Source: Cucumis sativus (lineage: Eukaryota; Streptophyta; Magnoliopsida; Cucurbitales; Cucurbitaceae). Taken from it: a DNA stretch of 64,000 nt. The notes under the pieces are model-generated. The model ran no database searches. It was not told the DNA's origin and saw only the letters and a program-made list of their open reading frames with translations. Shown here in pieces: positions 37,071 through 50,290 of the stretch. The stretch is taken from positions 4,340,001-4,404,000 of the forward strand of contig NC_026656.2 of NCBI RefSeq assembly GCF_000004075.3, read 5' to 3'. Every line of letters begins with the position of its first letter. The stretch's first letter is position 1. Position numbers and translations under genes: made by a program.

Positions 37071-39400
37071 AACCCATGCATGAGAGATTTTAGTTATGTA
37101 TAGGGCATAAGTTGGAATCTAAAATAGGGAAGAATTAATTTTTTTTCAGCGGATATTTGAATCGCACTTGATTCTTGGCACAAAAAATGCTAGTTGAACT
37201 AAAATAATTGATGTTATATGCAAATATGCAATATTTTATCTACTACTTGGATTGCACATTTTAGTCCACCTAATCACACACAATAGGAAAAAAAAAAAAA
37301 AAAAACAAAGACTAGTATATATATGGAAAATTGACAAAATGACTCCTCCCACTTTTTTTTTTTTTTTAAATAGACACTTTCCCAAAAACTTGTTTTTTTT
37401 TTACCTGTTTGATGATGAAAATAAGGTAAGCACACAAAGTTCTGATGGTTAATACATTTTTACTCTTTTTAATCAATTAAATGCAACAAACTTTTTATAT
37501 TTAATCAACCACTACAAAAATTGTGATATTACACCTCGAATTACTAACAAATTAATAAAAGAGACATTTTTAAAAATAGCAAAATAAATTAAAATATTTA
37601 CCAGCTATAACTTTTTTTTTGGATTCCGTCAATAAACTTGTATCACTTTTTGTTAATGACATTGATAGGGCATATCGATATTTATTAATATCTATTATTA
37701 ATAAATTTAAAAATTTTGTTACATGTTTGTAAATATTTTATCAAATTTGTTATTTTTGACAATTTTCCTAAGTAATAATAATAATAATATTCAATCAATC
37801 AAATATTTAATATGTGAATAGGTTTACAAAGTTCAGTGTAAAAATTCTAATAAATTAAATAACAACGAACAAATAGTAGCGATTGAATTTAAGATTTCAT
37901 GGAGTATACCTATATAGATTAAAGTTGGACATTTGAAATTATTAGAGACTAAAATGATATTTGAACTTTATTAGTGTTATTAAGTTCATCAATTCTTGGT
38001 GCTAAAAATTCAAATCCCTAACTAGTTAGAAGAAAGGTATGTTCCCTAGATGAAGGGACATTATATTATACAATACTATGATCTTCCCATGCATTTTGTT
38101 TTTTTTGAAGTTAGAAATTAAAATAAAAAGTGAAAAAAATATTTTCATAGTAAAAAATAAAATTTAATCTCCAAGTAGACTAAAAAGAGAAAAATGGGAA
38201 AGGGTTAGAGTTCTCAACAACTTTCAAGGACTTGAAACCTCATTTTAGGTGAGATAAAGTAGAAGACGAGGATTGAGTGTATGTGAAGAATGTTTTTTCA
38301 TATCCTACATTTTGATGACAAAGGTTTTTGAATTTTGAAATGGATTTTAGGAATGATTTTATATTTGTCATCTTCTAGTATAATACGCTTATTTAGCAAA
38401 GAAGAAACTACGAAATAGTTTAAAACTAATGAGTTTAGAATAGCTAGAATGTTTGTTAAAACTACTATTGATTTTTGTGGGAAGTTGGTGATCAGATTCT
38501 AATTTCTTTACTTAGATACCAACTTTTTGTTTCTTTTGGTAAGTTTTGGTTGAGTATCCTTTCCTAATTATATAGGTTTTTTTTAATGTTCATTCACACC
38601 CTATCTAATAAGCATTTGATTGAATCTTAGAAGAACACTTTTTTTTTTTTTTTTTTAAATTTTAGAAGAGTAGTCATCTTTTTCTTGGATTGATATATAT
38701 CCATATACCTTTCACAAGAGGAATTTAAAAATTTGGGACATGTCAAAATATTCTCTTTTATTTGTAGTCTATTAAAAGTGACGGTGACGTAAAAGTATTT
38801 TTACATATTTCTTTTGTAGTAAATAACATGTGGTTATATCTAACTATCCATTTGATAATTAGAGAAGAAACTCATCTAATCATCTTATAAACGTTACGAG
38901 GTTCATTGATTTTTTTTGACATGGAGTCCTCAATATCTCATTTGAATTCACCTTTATAGAACCAAATCCTACCTTTTCCTAACCAAATCTACATTGAGTC
39001 TTCATGGCCATATTTTTTCATACCATATATTATAATATGTGTGGCATAATATATTATTTATTGTGTCTCGAGTAATCTACTATACATACATGTGGTGTGG
39101 TTTTGATACAAAAATGCTTATATTAGTTGGTTTAATATATGCATAGTGCAATGTAAGAAAGTTTAAATGACAATTTTCATTGATTAAATCAAAGATGAAA
39201 TACTCAGCATATCGTTGAAACGACAAAGTTTTCTTAAAATCAATGGAAGGCAATCAATATATCTTAGGTAGTCTCGATAAGGACCAAGGTATCATATAAA
39301 ATTTTCTTTCAACAAAAGTCAAAATAATTGAGATTTAGCCTCTAGTTAATTCATCACGGCCTCAAGATTCTTTTGGGTAAAATACCCATTCTTATCGCCA
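37071..39400. other. intergenic, no gene seen
   Basis: AT-rich spacer upstream of copy B. At 37511 the word CACTACAAAAATTGTGATATT looks like a CACTA terminus, but I found no convincing partner end. Confidence 0.4.
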
Positions 39401-40490
39401 TAAGGAAATTGAAAGAAATGATCGGGGTAGCAAAAATATCAGGTGTCATGAATGCGATGGATTTGGACACCTTCAGACTGAATCTGCTACGTTCCTAAAA
39501 TGAAAAAGAAAGGACTGACAGCAAATTTATCAGATGATGAAGCTTCTTCGACAGGTGAAGTCGAGGATTTTGGTTATGCCTTCATCAACATAGCTACAAA
39601 AGAAATACTTCAGAAAAAATAGGAAAACTCATGATGTAAGCAACAATAAGAAAGATGGTGAACATATGGTTCAAATCAGTAAGGACTGGGTAAAGAGTCG
39701 AGAGGAAGATAAGCTACTGATGACTCAACTGCAAGAAAGAGTTCAGAGACTGGTGGATGAGAATCATTTATATCTGGCGTATATTGCAAAGTTGAAAAAT
39801 GAGTTGTAAGAAGCCCGTTTGAATTTGAGTCTCTGTCTAAAAATGTCAAAATGCTCACATGTGGCACTCAAAGTCTTGATCAACTGCTGAATGAGGGTAA
39901 ACCAAAAAGTGATTAAATGGGTATGGGTTATTCTGGTGGAAGTTTCGCAAGCACCTCCAAGACTGTTTTTGTTAGAGCATCGAATAAAATGAATCACCAA
40001 ACACATAATACAAGTACCAAGAAGAGCATCAAGAAAAGATGTTTTTGTCATATCCGACCTTTTTGTTTTCAACTACATGGTTTTCCCTCAAATAAAAGGT
40101 TTGCTCATAGCTCATCTAGAAAGTGTATTACATCTCAAATCTTAGAACTTCTACATATGGATCTAATGGGACCTATGCACAATGAGAGGCTTGGTGGAAA
40201 ACGATGTCTTTGTATGTGTAGATGACTTCTCTCGATACTCATGGGTTAGATTTCTTCGAAAAAAGTCCGAAACCTTTAAGGTGTGTCAAACATTATGTCT
40301 TCAACTGCAGCGTTAGCAGAACAAGGGAATTATTCGTATACGTAATGACCATGGACGGGAATTTGAAAACAGTGCTTTTGATGAATTCTGTTCAATTTAA
40401 GGTATTTTTCACGAGTTCTCTACTCCCCTGACTCCAACAAAATAAAGTTGTTGAAAGAAAGAATCAGACGCTACATTTAACTAGTCTTAT
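39400..40490 (+). mobile_element. Ty1/copia gag-integrase remnant (plus strand)
   Basis: Degenerate plus-strand copia. It has a zinc-knuckle remnant (CHECDGFGHLQTES, last Cys lost), then SDDEASSTGE, the pre-integrase segment and the integrase start (LELLHMDLMGPMHNERLGGK). The end of the integrase core is around 40360-40470. Multiple frameshifts and stops. No LTRs recognised. Confidence 0.8.
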
Positions 40491-40528
40491 ATTCCTCCTC
40501 TCAAATGTTAAACTTACTCCATGAATAA

Positions 40529-40616
40529 GTTCCAAAGAAAATTCACAAGACTGAGAAGGAGAAGTTGAAGCGAGAGCATTTAAACGATCTCTTCCTTGAC
40601 CTTGCAAATGCCCTTG
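40529..40616 (+). pseudogene. orphan bHLH exon, bHLH47/POPEYE-like fragment
   Basis: An 88-nt plus-strand stretch reads VPKKIHKTEKEKLKREHLND followed by LFLDLANALG and then a canonical G|GTAATT donor. This is the basic/helix-1 part of bHLH47 (POPEYE) type iron-response factors, which have the same K-R-E-H-L-N-x-L-F-x-x-L core at an exon end. No helix 2 or leucine-zipper exon follows in the next 1.5 kb, so it is an isolated gene fragment. It lies about 40 bp after the copia integrase remnant, suggesting capture or insertion-site debris. Confidence 0.7.
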
Positions 40617-42157
40617 GTAATTCCTGCTTCTGCCAATCTATGACTATATTGCTTTATTGATTCACAACTATATCCCTTCTCCCTTTTGAGTGTTCTGTTT
40701 TCTGCCATTAATTGTCACAACGATTGATTATAAGGGTTTTTAATAATTTAATAATGGATGGTTTTTATTTTTTTGTTCTGCCATTATTTTTTTATGCTTC
40801 TTTTCGTTTTGGTTGAAGCTTAAATTGGTTTAATTAGGATGCTTTTTTTATGGAAAATGGGCCAAAATTAGTCAATGTTTGAGATGTTGTTCATACCATT
40901 GAACACATATTGTCTTTTTTATGGAAAATGGGTAAATATATGTCCTCTTCAAATAGATCAACTTGGTATATTGCCTATTCTGAGGAGCTACTTTAACGTC
41001 TCATCCAGACAATTTGGGTTTTATTACATCTTCCTTTCTATCTCATGTAGCAACTCAAAAATCTTTGTTGTCTTATTGTTTCTTCGAGTATTTGAAAAGT
41101 TAACACTGATTTGGTTTGGTTTGAATTGAAATGTAAAGTAACGTATAGAATATGCAGGTGACAGCCACTTTAACCCTTGTTGCTGCAAGTCCGTCGGCTG
41201 GATTATTTTTCTTTATGCCAAGATTTGGACGTCTGCAAGTCTCATAAAGAGCTTTCTTGTAGCATGTTTCAGATCTCCATATAGTTCTAGCTTTTGCTAT
41301 GTCTTTAACCATACATTTGTTAAAGATTTTATATAATTATTTAATTAATAACCACTATTATCAGTGTCTACATAATCAAACATTGATGTATGTTTTTATA
41401 TATTTATGTAGGTGAATGAAATGATGTCTTAGCCAGAGGACTAAAGAACCAACAATGGCAGTTAGCTCTTACCCACAATATAACTGTGAACACTTATATT
41501 GAATTTTGTTTGTATTTTGAAGGTTAATTTGTGTTGTTGGTACATTTACAAAATACTTTATTTACCCCCTAATGTATCATTTTAGACTGCAACTTTAATT
41601 AAGTAAATTATTAAATACTTTATTTTGTAATTTTAATACTTTATGAATGTAAGTATTAGTATTCATTGTCGTGCGAAATATTTATGTGTGTAGATTAAAC
41701 TAAATTTGAGTTAAATTATCTTTCTCGTAGCCATAAGTTCAAGTTATAGAAAGATTTATATAGCTAAAAACAAAATGCTATCAAAAGGTTATTATAATTA
41801 TTAAAATAGTTGGAAACGATTAAATAGCATTATTATGCTTAATATTACAATTACAAATACTATATTATAGCTTAATATTACAGCTATAAATACTATATTA
41901 TAGCGTCGAAACAATGCTATTATATGTTAAGCTATATAAACTTATTATAGCTCTAATGAAAAACGCTATCAAATATTTTTATAGCAACGTATAGAAGCTA
42001 TATCTTCATACTCTACGATAGCATTCGTTATAGCTTTGAAAAAACGCAGGCTGTCAGGACTTTTGAAAAAGGCTATAAGAAGTCTATTACAACCTTTTTC
42101 GTTAACTATCATATGTGTTGTTAGCTCTGGTGGTGCAAGTTTAATTATTACACTCTT
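40617..42157. other. intergenic with exon-like patch and GCTAT-rich array
   Basis: At 41157 an AG acceptor precedes a plus-strand reading VTATLTLVAASPSAGLFF that looks like one hydrophobic exon; not identified. From 41750 to 42060 GCTAT/ATAGC words recur in both orientations, similar to subterminal arrays of DNA transposons. Confidence 0.4.
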
Positions 42158-45100
42158 TTAACTTGATCTTTGTTGCAAAATCTTAAGGCCAACATACCTG
42201 CGTGGCCATTTGGAACTTGTTATTTCATGGAAATAGAAGATCAACAAAAAAAAATTTAAACTTTTCAAATAATACATAACAATATTTTAAGAAAATTATT
42301 TTAAATGACAAAACTATTTAAAATATTTATAATATATAACATAATTTTAGACTCTATTAATAGTAAATACGGATATAGAAAATAAAACACTCATAGATAA
42401 TGATCTATGATAGATTTATATCTTTGTCTAAAATTTTGCTATATGTTTCATAAATATTTTCCTGTTAAAGACCACTTTGATCTACTATCCCTAATATACA
42501 TTTAATTCTTTTAATTCTATTCTCTAAATGTCCCTTGAAAGGTTCATATTAAGAAATTTAGAGGAAAAAAAAACAATTTCAATTTTAGACTCTAAACCTT
42601 CGTTGACTACGAGATATCTTATTTAGTTTTATATTTTTTTTTTCCATATTTTTTAATTTTAATTTTTATATATCTTAATAAAACAGTTGAATTCTTAAAA
42701 CAAAAATTATTGGTTTTTACTTGATTTGATATTATATTCAAATTCTTAAGTTTAAAAGTGTCTTGTTGTCTTTAAAACTACCATTTCAGATCTCTTCAAT
42801 TCTTTTGTTAAAGACATTAACTTAATAATTTTATATCTAATTGACTTCGTAAAAGTTTTTAAATATTAAATGGGTGAATGAACAAAACTTAGTAGACACC
42901 AATCCATACATGGAAAATAAAACAATTGAAGTTTTAGAAAATGATTAAAAAAATTTTAATTACAAATTTTTTCTCTAAGGTTGAAATTATCAAGAGGGCC
43001 ACATTTAAAATTAAGCCTTATATATCGTTAATAAAATCTTATAAATATATAGTTCCTTTATGAATTAATGATGTATCCATTCCTTCAAGTTAGGACTAAA
43101 TTTTAATTATTAGTTATAAGTACTAAATTTAATTTAATTTCTAATTATTAGTTATATGTGAATAAATGTAAAGTAGTACTCACCGGCCAAGCATCATGAG
43201 GGTGGCCATAGGATTAGTTCCTGGCGAGACAGAGAAAGTGGAGCCATCAACTACACGTAAATTTTCAGTTTCGATCACTTTATAATTACCGTCCACAACT
43301 TTTCCGACCAAACATCCTCCATGATAATGCCAATAAGTAGCCACCGTTTTCTTACAATATTCTTCAACAGCGCTATCATTCCACAAATTTCCCGGCAATG
43401 GAAGCCCCAAAAACATAAATCCTTTATTACCCTTCAAATTCTGGGTCTTAATCTTTTCCAACGTTGGAGTTTTAAACACATCTCCCAATTTTCTTACACC
43501 TTTAACACATCGAGCAAGATCATCAGGATGGGAATAATAATTGAACCGAACAATGGGATTCTTCTTCACATCAATAGAGGAATTTAGTTTAAGTGAGCCT
43601 TTAGAATGAACTTCGGAGAATTTCCCAAAAAAAATGGCTAAGGTTGGATTAATTGAAGTGGGATGAGGAGGAAGAAGACTGAAAGTTGGTGGAACTAAAA
43701 ATGGTGAAGGGCTAGCAATAGATTGGAAATAGATATTGTCTTGTAAAATTCCAACAACTTTTCCTGATGTAGGAACCACTTGGAATGGAAGGATAATGTT
43801 TGTCCCAAAACGGGGATTGTCGGTCATGGATTGTCCGACATGTGGTTGGTGAAGAACGACAGGTAGCTTTAGGGATGAAAGATGAGATTTTGGACCAATT
43901 CCACTTAGAAGGAGAAGTTGAGGACTTCCAATGGCTCCTGCACTTAAAAAGATTTCTCCTTTTTCATGAATGAATGCCGTGTGTAACTTTCCTTTGGAAT
44001 CTAAATATGAAACTCCATTTGCTGACAAATCTGCATGTTTATAATATAATACATGTGAAAAAGTGTGGAGTTGATAAATTATTTAGACCCTTTAATTTGA
44101 AACTGATTTAAACTTGTTTCACTTGGTAGTAGATTTTTGTTTATAATTGATATGAAAGGAAAAAGAATCCTAACCTTTTTATTTATGACTGATATGGATA
44201 TAGATTATAAGTATGAATAATTATTCTAGAAACAAAAGGGGATAAAAGGGAAAAAAAAATAACAAACTTCTGTTATTATAGATATCTATATGAATATATA
44301 TTATTGATTATTAATACTAAACATCCATACTGATGGTGTTATCAAAATAAAACTTTGTTAATAGAAGAATGGTTTAAATCGTGAAACATGATTAGATTGT
44401 TTTTAATTAGGTTTACTTTAGAATTATTGAATCTAATACATTTATATTTAATTAGGACTAACCAGAGAAGAGGATTCTTCGGACTGTGGCTTCAATTGCA
44501 ACTTTTAGATTCTTGGGATCAGCCTTATTTAGAAGCTCCACAGCTCCATGCCTATTTCCTTTATCATCAATGATAGAGCCTCCAGTTTTAGTACCTACAA
44601 GATGCCTCAAATCAAACCCATTATCGGGAACAATACCCCCTTCCAACAAAGCACTTCTAAAAGCAGATTGCCAATCTTTCAAAATCGGTTGTGATACCAC
44701 ACTCTCTTCAACCCATTCATAAGCTTTCTCCACCAATTCCATGTCCCAATCAACACCTGCACTTTCAAAAAACTCTTTATGTGCCCTTGAATAGAACCCG
44801 GCATTGACCATGCTTCCACCGCCGAGGACTCGCCCTCGAATGTTCTCTACGCCGTCCTCCGAGACGAAATGTTGGAAGGGAGTTTTGCCATCATCTTCTG
44901 TATCAAAAGCCTTCAATAGACCTTGTTCATTCAACACAGAAGGATATTTGTTGGGGTCACTGCCTCTTTCAAGAAGGAGAACTGAGAACTTTGATGATAA
45001 TGTTGTAGCTAATGGACACCCTGCAGTTCCACCTCCTATAATTATGTAGTCAAATTCTTCTTTTCTTGGTAAATCGGTAGCATTATGTACAAACTTCATG

Positions 45101-45348
45101 TAGCTAACATCTGAAAAAGGAAAGTTCATACCAAAATAAGTATCAATGAAGGTAAATGTGATAAAAAAAAAAGGTGACATGTTACAAACGTTGAAAAACT
45201 GTGAGCCTCATTCTGACGATAACTTTCTGTAACAATTTGTAATCGTAGTACCTTGATTGGGGATAGCATGCGAGGAGTGAACTTGTAATTGAAAGATAGA
45301 GATTATAAGGTTGAGTATGAGAATGTTAGCCTTAGAATAATTCTCCAT
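42158..45348 (-). CDS. GMC oxidoreductase, mandelonitrile lyase/HOTHEAD-like, copy C
   Basis: Exons on the minus strand: 45348-45252, 45110-44463, 44030-43184, 42197-42158; 1632 nt, 543 aa, phases close. The signal peptide (MENYSKANILILNLIISIFQ) ends near HSSHAIPNQ, shared almost exactly with copy E. The FAD motif is GGGTAGCPLATTL. Signature 1 is GRVLGGGSMVNAGFYSR, with a triple Gly seen only in C and E; signature 2 is GAIGSPQLLLLSGIGP. The active-site motif is YWHYHGG (His about 483) with SPGTNP (Asn about 521). The exon 2/3 junction codon is GAT (Asp) where the other copies have GGT (Gly). The C-terminus is YVGLKILQQRSS. Closest relative in the window: copy E. Confidence 0.94.
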
Positions 45349-45412
45349 TATTTCCAAAAGCTAAATTTGGGGATACAAGCTTCTTTTGTTTCCTGAAGTT
45401 TACAGCCGTTGG

Positions 45413-45420
45413 TATATATA
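45413..45420 (-). promoter_or_regulatory. TATA box of GMC copy C
   Basis: TATATATA about 65-72 bp before the ATG. The flanking sequence resembles that upstream of copy E, so promoters of the pair appear homologous. Confidence 0.55.
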
Positions 45421-47228
45421 CATACAAGGTTTGACTTTTGATTTAAATGAATATACTTCCATTTTTTACTTTTTACAAAATACATTTTTACTTTTAACTC
45501 TTTCAATGACAAATGTTTAAATTTCAAGAATAACTATTAAACACTTATGTATGTTTGATTATTCAACTTCAATGTCTAAGGGGCAATTTGAAAAACAAAA
45601 ATTGAAAATAAGGGATCAAAAGAAAATAGAGTTATGTTTTTGGTACCAGATTTATAAATTAAAATTCAATTTAAACAATTGGTCCAAAGACCACTAGGTT
45701 GAACTCTTCTTTTTTAAAAAATTTATTATTTCATGTATTTTATTCGTTTTTCATCTTTTAAATATTTTATCTAAACTATTTTTTATAAATTTAAGTTAAA
45801 TAAATTTTTAAAAAATGAGTTTTATTAAATTTATAAAAAATCAAAACAAAATCAAATCAAACGATTTAATATTAAATTAAATAACTTTTCAATCTTTAAA
45901 TAACATAAAAAAAATGTATAACAAAAAAAAAATATATATATATATATTAAAGCATTTAAACTTTAAATTATATAAGAATTTTCTTTTTAAAAAATCAATT
46001 TAATGACAAGATTTGATTTAACATTTTTTAAATTAAATTTTGAATTTAACTTTTTTACCAAATGCTCGTACTTTCTAAAATGTACTTTTTTTTCTCTCCT
46101 TATTTTTATATCTTTCATTGATTCATTATAAATTTTTTTATCATTCTTGTTACTCCATGGAATGACAATTCTCTAATTGAAAAAGAGAAAAAAAACATAA
46201 TGTTTAGGTAAGAAGAAAACTGAGATTGTTTTATCTTTAATAGGAAAAACCAATAATTTATTCAACCGTAACGATTACTTAAAAAATAAAGTTAAAAATT
46301 TCATGTGGTATTTAAAGAAATTAAGGCAAATTGTTTTGAGAAAACTAGGAAGATTCGATAATTAACTATACAAAATTTGTGTAATAAGGTTAGAATATGA
46401 AAAAACTAATAATTTTATTTGCACGTAATAATTACATCAAAAAGTAAAAATTTGACATCGTATTTAAAAAAATAATGAAAAATGTTTTACGAAAATAGGA
46501 CATTTTGAGAAATTAATTATACGAAATCTGTGTATTGGATTTAGAATACATATTTCTTTAAAAATCAATAAATTGTTCGCACGTAACAATTATGTAAAAA
46601 ATTGTTGAAAATAGACGTTAGATTTAAAGAAACTACTAAAAAATATTTTACGAAAATAGTATAATTTAATAAATTAAATATACGAATTTGTGTTGGATTT
46701 AGAATACGAATTTTTTGAAAGAAATGTATATGAAAATAAATTTCATAACACTACCTACATAACACTTACCCCAAACACATCTTATCATAATACTAGATTT
46801 ATCATAACACTAACCTTTCATATCTCAATCTTTCCCCCAAACACACCATATCAGTTATTACCAACCAAACATTCTTTAATTAGATTGACAATATACCAGT
46901 TTGATTAGTGTAAGTATCACTTGGCTGTCACAGTACTATGACAGATTTATATATATTTTTTATGACAGATTTAATTGGGGATGGCATGAGATCTCTTTAA
47001 TCCTATTATTAATAATTTTGGTTTGAATTTTTATTTAGATGCTAACTATGGCTAGTAGTAATTAAGATATACATTCATTAGCTTTGTTTGTTAAGTAGGA
47101 AAAGAAATTAAAGATAAAAAAAAACCATTATCAACCACATTTATTCATTAGAATTTAAACATAGGATACAAGACCACATAAACAAGAATGTGTTATGAAA
47201 TGGCCTAATTAGAATAGTTTAATCACTT
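45421..47228. other. intergenic between copies C and D
   Basis: Contains copy 1 of a 765-bp direct repeat (46136-46903). The rest is AT-rich with no gene. The open frame at 46690-46908 lies in the repeat, recurs in its second copy, and has no known domain. Confidence 0.5.
46136..46903 (+). repeat. 765-bp direct repeat, copy 1 (upstream of GMC copy C)
   Basis: Matches 50291-51052 nearly base for base, with only scattered substitutions and single-base indels, at an offset of about 4155 bp. It starts at ATCATTCTTGTTACTCCATG and ends at GATTGACAATATACCA. No TIRs, LTRs or coding region seen. Its position about 0.8 kb upstream of C and 0.2 kb upstream of D points to duplication of a gene-plus-promoter block. 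Confidence 0.92.
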
Positions 47229-50068
47229 TTAACTTGATCTTTCTCGCAATATATTAAGCCCAACATATCTGCAAAACAATTAAAAAATTGCCAGAATTAG
47301 ATAGAGTAAAGGGCAATAAAATAATCTAAACCATAATTTAACTTTTTAAAAATCTATATCGTCTTTGAGTACAAAGTACCAAATTAAAGAATCAAATTTC
47401 AACTCCATATATTGTTAAACTAAAAGCTGCACTAACTTCTTTTTGAAGAAAAAAATATCAAAGTGTAGTTTATTTAAACATTTTGCTCAATAACATATTT
47501 TTCTTTTTTTTGTATTTGAAAATTAAATCTATTTTTTTTCGTGATCTACATTTGTAAGTACACTAGTTAATTTTTAATTAAATTCAAAATAAATAAAAAA
47601 AGTGTCTAGAAACCCTTTTTCTTAGTTTTCAAAATTTGCTTTGGTTTTTAAATCATGGGAAAAAAAAAGATAACAAAATACTAAATTTAGAAGTCTACGA
47701 ATTTAATATTTAAAAAAACAAAAATTCAAAATCAAATTGTTATCAACAAAGCTTAAATAATTAAAATATTGTTTGATAAACATGTGATTTGTTCAAAATT
47801 ATGTTATAAACAATATTTCGATCCACTTTGTTTATTTGGACAAATATATACAACAAATTGAAAACATATATAGTCAAACAAACATACATATAAATATAAA
47901 ACTCACCGGCCAAGCATCATGAGAGTAGCCATAGGATTGGTTCCAGGTGAATCAGAAAACGTGGAGCCATCTACTACACGCAAATTTTTAATTCCCATGA
48001 CTCTATAATTGCCGTCGACAACTTTTCCTACCAAGCATCCTCCATGGTAATGCCAATAAGTCGTCACTGTTTCCTTACAAAACTTTTCAACCACACCATC
48101 ATCCGATAAATTTTCCGGTATCGGAGGTTCCAAAAACGCAAAACTTCTCTTACCCTCAAAATCTTGTATCTTAATCTTTTCAATTGTTGGAGTTTTAAGA
48201 AAATCTCCAAATTTTCTTACTCCTCTAACACATTTAGCAAGATCGTCAGGATGAGAATAGTAATTAAATCTAACAATGGGATTTTTCTTCACATCAGTTG
48301 AAGAATTCAATTTCAAGGACCCTTCGGAAAAAACCTCAGAGAATTTTCCAACGATGGTGGCTAAGCTCAAATTGACGGAATTAAATCTATGAGGAAGAAG
48401 GCTAAATGATGGAGGTAGTGAAAACGGTAAAAATCCTGTGATAGATTGAAGATGGATATTGTCATCTAAGGTTCCAACAACTTTTACGGCTGTGATAACC
48501 AATGGATATGGAAGCACTATATTGGCAGTGAAACGAGGATTGTCAGACATGGATTGGCCGACATGTGGTTGGTGAAGAACGACAGGTAGTTTTAAGGATG
48601 AAAGATGAGATTTTGGGCCAACCCCACTTAGAAGGAGAAGTTGAGGACTTCCAATGGCTCCTGCACTTAGAATAATTTCTCCTTTTTTGCGGATGGATGC
48701 TGTGTGTAACCTTCCTTTGGAGTCTGAATATAAAACTCCACTTGCTGATAAACCTACACAAGTCCAAGAAAAGAAATCAATGTGATACAAAGTTGGAGGA
48801 AGCCATTTATGGAACTAGTAGGGGTGTAAGTGGTTCCGTCCGACTAGGTTTTTACAGAAAACCAAAACCGAACCGTTCATTCGGCAGAAGAATTGGTGTG
48901 AACCAAAGCCGAACCATATATAATCCCAAACCGGATGTAATAGTGTGTTAAATATAAGGACTAAACTGTCAACATTAAGATTTCGAGTTTTACGTATCAA
49001 TATTAATGGATTTATCAACAACCAAATAGTTATAGTTATATCAATGAATTAAAATAATGTGAGATTCACTATTCCATTTAGCACTAACCAGAAAAGATGA
49101 TTTTCTCTACTGTGGCTCGGACGACAACTTTAAGATTATTGGGTTGAGCCTTATTCAAAAGCTCCACAGATCCATGTCTATTTCCTTCCTTATCAAAGAT
49201 TGACCCTCCAATCTTAGTCCCCAAACGATGGTTCAACTCAAATCCATTATAAGGACCAACGCCAGCTTCCAACAAACCATTTCTGAAAGCATATTGCCAA
49301 CCATTATTCAAACTTGCTTCAAACACCACACTCTCTTCAACCCATTCATAAGCCTTTTTCACCAATTCCATGTCCCACTTAACTCCAGCAGTTTCAAAAA
49401 ACTCTTGATGTCCCCTTGAGTAGAACCCACCATTGAGCATACTAGTACCACCAAGGACTCGTCCTCTTAGATTCTCCACGCCATCCTCGGAAACAAATCG
49501 TTGGAAAGGATTTTCTCCATCGTCTTCAACCGTGTAGACGTTTAAGAAACTTTGTTCCTTCAATACAGAGGGATACTTGGTTGGTTCACTACCTCTTTCA
49601 AGAAGTAGAACTGAGAAATTTGATGTTAATGTTGCAGCTAATGGACACCCTGCTGTTCCTCCCCCTATTATTATGTAGTCGTATTTTTCTTTTGTTGGTA
49701 AATCACTAGCATCATGTACAAACTTCATGTATCTAAAATCTGGAAAAAAGAAAAGAAAAGGAATAATATATTTATGATGAGAATATTAAAGGCAATTAAA
49801 AAAATATTCACTCGATGAGAGAAATCAATAGATATGCTGAGACATCCCAATTAGGTTGACATGGAAGCATATTCATTAGGCTCCAAGCCCAAAGATAAAG
49901 CGAGCAATGCAAGGAGGCAACCATAATTAAATGATGTTGGAAGAAAAATGGGGTTTTATTACCTTCATTAGGTTTAGTGTTTGAGGAGAGGGAGACTCCC
50001 AATTGAAACTGAAGCATAGATATGAGAATGAATAGAAGAAAGGAAGCCATAATAAGACTATGCTCCAT
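47229..50068 (-). CDS. GMC oxidoreductase, mandelonitrile lyase/HOTHEAD-like, copy D
   Basis: Exons on the minus strand: 50068-49963, 49739-49089, 48753-47907, 47268-47229; 1644 nt, 547 aa, phases close. Signal peptide MEHSLIMASFLLFILISMLQ. Exon 2 starts DFRYMKFVHDAS where the others have DVSYMKF. The FAD motif is GGGTAGCPLAATL. Signature 1 is GRVLGGTSMLNGGFYSR; signature 2 is GAIGSPQLLLLSGVGP. The active-site motif is YWHYHGG (His about 487) with SPGTNP (Asn about 525). The C-terminus is YVGLNILRERSS. Intron 2 (335 bp) carries a short MITE-like insertion. It lies between the closely related copies C and E but is more diverged from both. Confidence 0.94.
48815..48945 (+). mobile_element. hAT-like MITE fragment in intron 2 of copy D
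   Basis: Starts TAGGGGTGTAAGTGG and has AAAACCGAACCG and AAAGCCGAACC words. This is the common signature of small plant hAT-type elements rich in CCGAACCG/CGGTTCGG. The right end is unclear. Confidence 0.45.
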
Positions 50069-50118
50069 TATTGTGTTTTTTCAAATTTCTTTATGTGGAG
50101 AGGGCATGTCTGAATGTG

Positions 50119-50126
50119 TATATATA
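50119..50126 (-). promoter_or_regulatory. TATA box of GMC copy D
   Basis: TATATATA about 51-58 bp before the ATG at 50068. Confidence 0.55.
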
Positions 50127-50290
50127 GAAAGAGATAGGAGTTTGAATTTAAAATAATTTGACATTCTCGTGATAGCTAGCTGTGATGTATACAGTTGGTC
50201 AAATTTAAACAACACAAAGAAAATGAACTTTTACTCTAAATCGTTTTTAGAGAAAAATAACATGATTAGAGAAATACCATGTCCTTTCAT

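Noticed and set aside
46690-46908. 72-codon frame repeated at 50846-51034
   Set aside because: It is conserved only because the whole 765-bp non-coding repeat is duplicated; the second copy stops earlier and there is no domain.
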